Shown here piece after piece: positions 18,020 through 19,291 of a stretch of DNA of 19,291 nt. The notes under the pieces are model-generated. The model saw nothing but the letters and a program-made list of their open reading frames with translations, did no database searches and was not told where the DNA came from. This DNA is from Byssothecium circinans (lineage: Eukaryota; Ascomycota; Dothideomycetes; Pleosporales; Massarinaceae). The stretch covers positions 821,264-840,554 of the forward strand of contig ML976993.1 in NCBI GenBank assembly GCA_010015675.1, given 5' to 3'. The translations under genes and the position numbers were made by a program. Numbering within the stretch: position 1 is the stretch's first letter; each line of letters begins with the position of its first letter.

Positions 18020-19291
18020 CTAGAAGGCGTCATCCCACTCTGATATATGATAGATATCCTGGATCTCTTGCTCTGAGAGCTCTATAGTGCTGTCGTTGTC
18101 TGAAGTAGCCCTAGGGGCTCCAAAACCAGCCTTTCGCCAAGCTCTCACACACGTGATTGTAGAGAGCAATTGGGGGCTCATTTTACGGCGTCTTAGCTCC
18201 ATCATATCGCCAACCTCGGAAAACATCCTCTCACAGTAACAAGAGGACGCTGGAATCAATAGGAGATCAATGGCTAACTAAGAAAGGCAGGGAAACCTAT
18301 CTCTAATAGATAACCAGTACCCGATAGGATCTGTACGGTGGTGGTGGTCCTTAGGGACGCCTGGCTCGTTATTCCACCAGCGCTCAAACTCATCAGTACT
18401 GTTGATATAGGCGGCGGTGGTATCAGCTCTTAGAGGCTTGACGTGCTGCTCAGCGTAGTCATCAATATTGCTAACGCGCTTGGCTTTCTTGCGCGGGGGA
18501 GAGTTGATAGGGGAGATGTCAATTCTCTTATATTCCTCCCACAGCTCCTAGAACTGAGCGTTAGCCTTTTGTAGCCATATGTCGTACTCTCCAGTCCACG
18601 CGTTTACAAAGTAATACTTGTAATAGGGGTGGAGCAGCGTTGCAGCGTAGTACACTGGGCCCTCCTCAAGTAGCTTGTAGTACTTTGCGAGCTTTTAATA
18701 GGCTGCCGTTACGTTAATTTTCAGGTGGTCCTCTGGAGCGTCAGGTTCGTCAAAATCAACGTCTGCAAAGCTCTCAATAAGTTGCTTAAAGTGGTTGAGG
18801 AGATACTCAAACGTCGGGTAGACCTCAGAGATAGCCCCAAAACGGCCTGAGTACCCGCGGCCTTCAAGCCTTTTGGTGGCCTCCTTCAACGGTTGAAGGA
18901 CCTCGATATACTGCTTGATTGTATCCCAATCAGCAGCAGTAAGGCCGTGGATTGGAGCTGCTTTAGGAGCCTGGCCGCGCGCGCGCGCCGATGACTTGTC
19001 CATCAAGGCTCTCTCCGCGCGGTGATCTATGAGGGCGTCAATCGGGCGGTGGAGTACGACGGCCCTCTCCATAAAATTGTAGTAGCTATTCCACCTGGTA
19101 ATAACAGGCCTAATAGGCTCGAGCAATTTGACAGGGCCCTCGCCATCCTCGCGCGTTTTAATTTGGAACTCATTGAACAGGTCATGCTGCTAGGGCGTTG
19201 AAATTGAATAGACGACGTCTACAAGGACTCCAATTGGGCCCTTCTCACGCCACTCGCGTAGATATCTCTCCTCCACTCCTGTCTGCGAGTC
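18020..19291 (-). pseudogene. hAT transposase, C-terminal part, four in-frame stops
   Basis: One frame runs from the right edge to the TGA at 18020-18022, covering about 423 codons of the transposase. Family blocks include TRWNSYY (about 19080-19100) and an insertion-domain-like middle. The C-terminal dimerisation region reads PASSCYCERMFSEVGD and RRRKMSPQLLS. The in-frame stops are at 19190-19192, 18695-18697, 18548-18550 and 18278-18280. All are TAA or TAG, consistent with C-to-T change in Gln codons or G-to-A in Trp codons, as RIP gives. No frameshift is needed, so the copy is young but inactive. Its N-terminus, with the BED finger and first catalytic residues, is outside the window. Confidence 0.85.

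Larger units (their letters stand above)
17840..19291 (-). mobile_element. hAT-family DNA transposon, one end and partial transposase; continues past the window
   Basis: The element begins with CAGAGTTGC at 17840, which matches the CAG(A/G)G start common to hAT terminal repeats. The eight bases before it, CTCACCAT (17832-17839), are the predicted target-site duplication. The transposase reads on the minus strand with its C-terminus towards this end. Subterminal repeats follow the terminus: GAGGTGAATTG occurs twice (17874-17884 and 17945-17955). TCAATCAGGTCAG at 17855-17867 is the perfect reverse complement of 17916-17928. The other end, with the second terminal repeat, lies to the right of the window. 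Confidence 0.85.

Noticed and set aside
1..19291. CRISPR array, rRNA or tRNA genes
   Set aside because: I saw no regularly spaced repeats, rRNA cores or cloverleaf-like sequences, though tRNAs were not searched by computation.

Overview
The window looks like nuclear DNA of a filamentous ascomycete (Pezizomycotina). Genes are split by short GT-AG introns of about 46-64 bases with fungal branch sites such as CTAAC. There is a Zn2Cys6 transcription factor, a fungal NB-ARC/TPR gene killed by what looks like repeat-induced point mutation (RIP), and a hAT transposon. A dothideomycete is possible, but I cannot fix the lineage from sequence alone.

Left part (1-4275): an apparently intact eight-exon dipeptidyl peptidase III gene faces a minus-strand gene for a tail-anchored fungal membrane protein of unknown function. 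Their stop codons are only 7 bases apart. Next, 4706-7860 holds an NLR-type gene (helical N-terminal domain, NB-ARC, TPR) with more than thirty in-frame stops. Almost all are TAA or TAG, while splice sites and reading frames are largely preserved.

Middle (7861-13135): about 450 bases in which I see nothing, then a possible minus-strand exon remnant with a membrane helix. A long multi-exon gene that I do not recognise follows (8917 to about 12000). It has a C2H2-like finger near its end and four lesions. Its first two introns share an almost identical 25-base 3' end, which may mark introner-like elements. A small two-exon minus-strand gene overlaps its 3' end, and a 62-codon ORF of uncertain status follows.

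Right part (13136-19291): three genes resembling a small regulated metabolic or detoxification group, all damaged. They are an NmrA-like N-terminal fragment, a Zn2Cys6 regulator with one in-frame TGA at a conserved tryptophan position, and a short-chain dehydrogenase cut by a hAT element. The hAT element runs off the right edge and its transposase carries four in-frame stops. An AT-rich imperfect inverted repeat lies between the regulator and the dehydrogenase. Taken together, the window looks like a few housekeeping genes beside accessory sequence decaying through RIP, transposition and point mutation. I found no clearly new functional system. The unrecognised gene at 8917 and its repeated intron ends are the best candidates for something undescribed.
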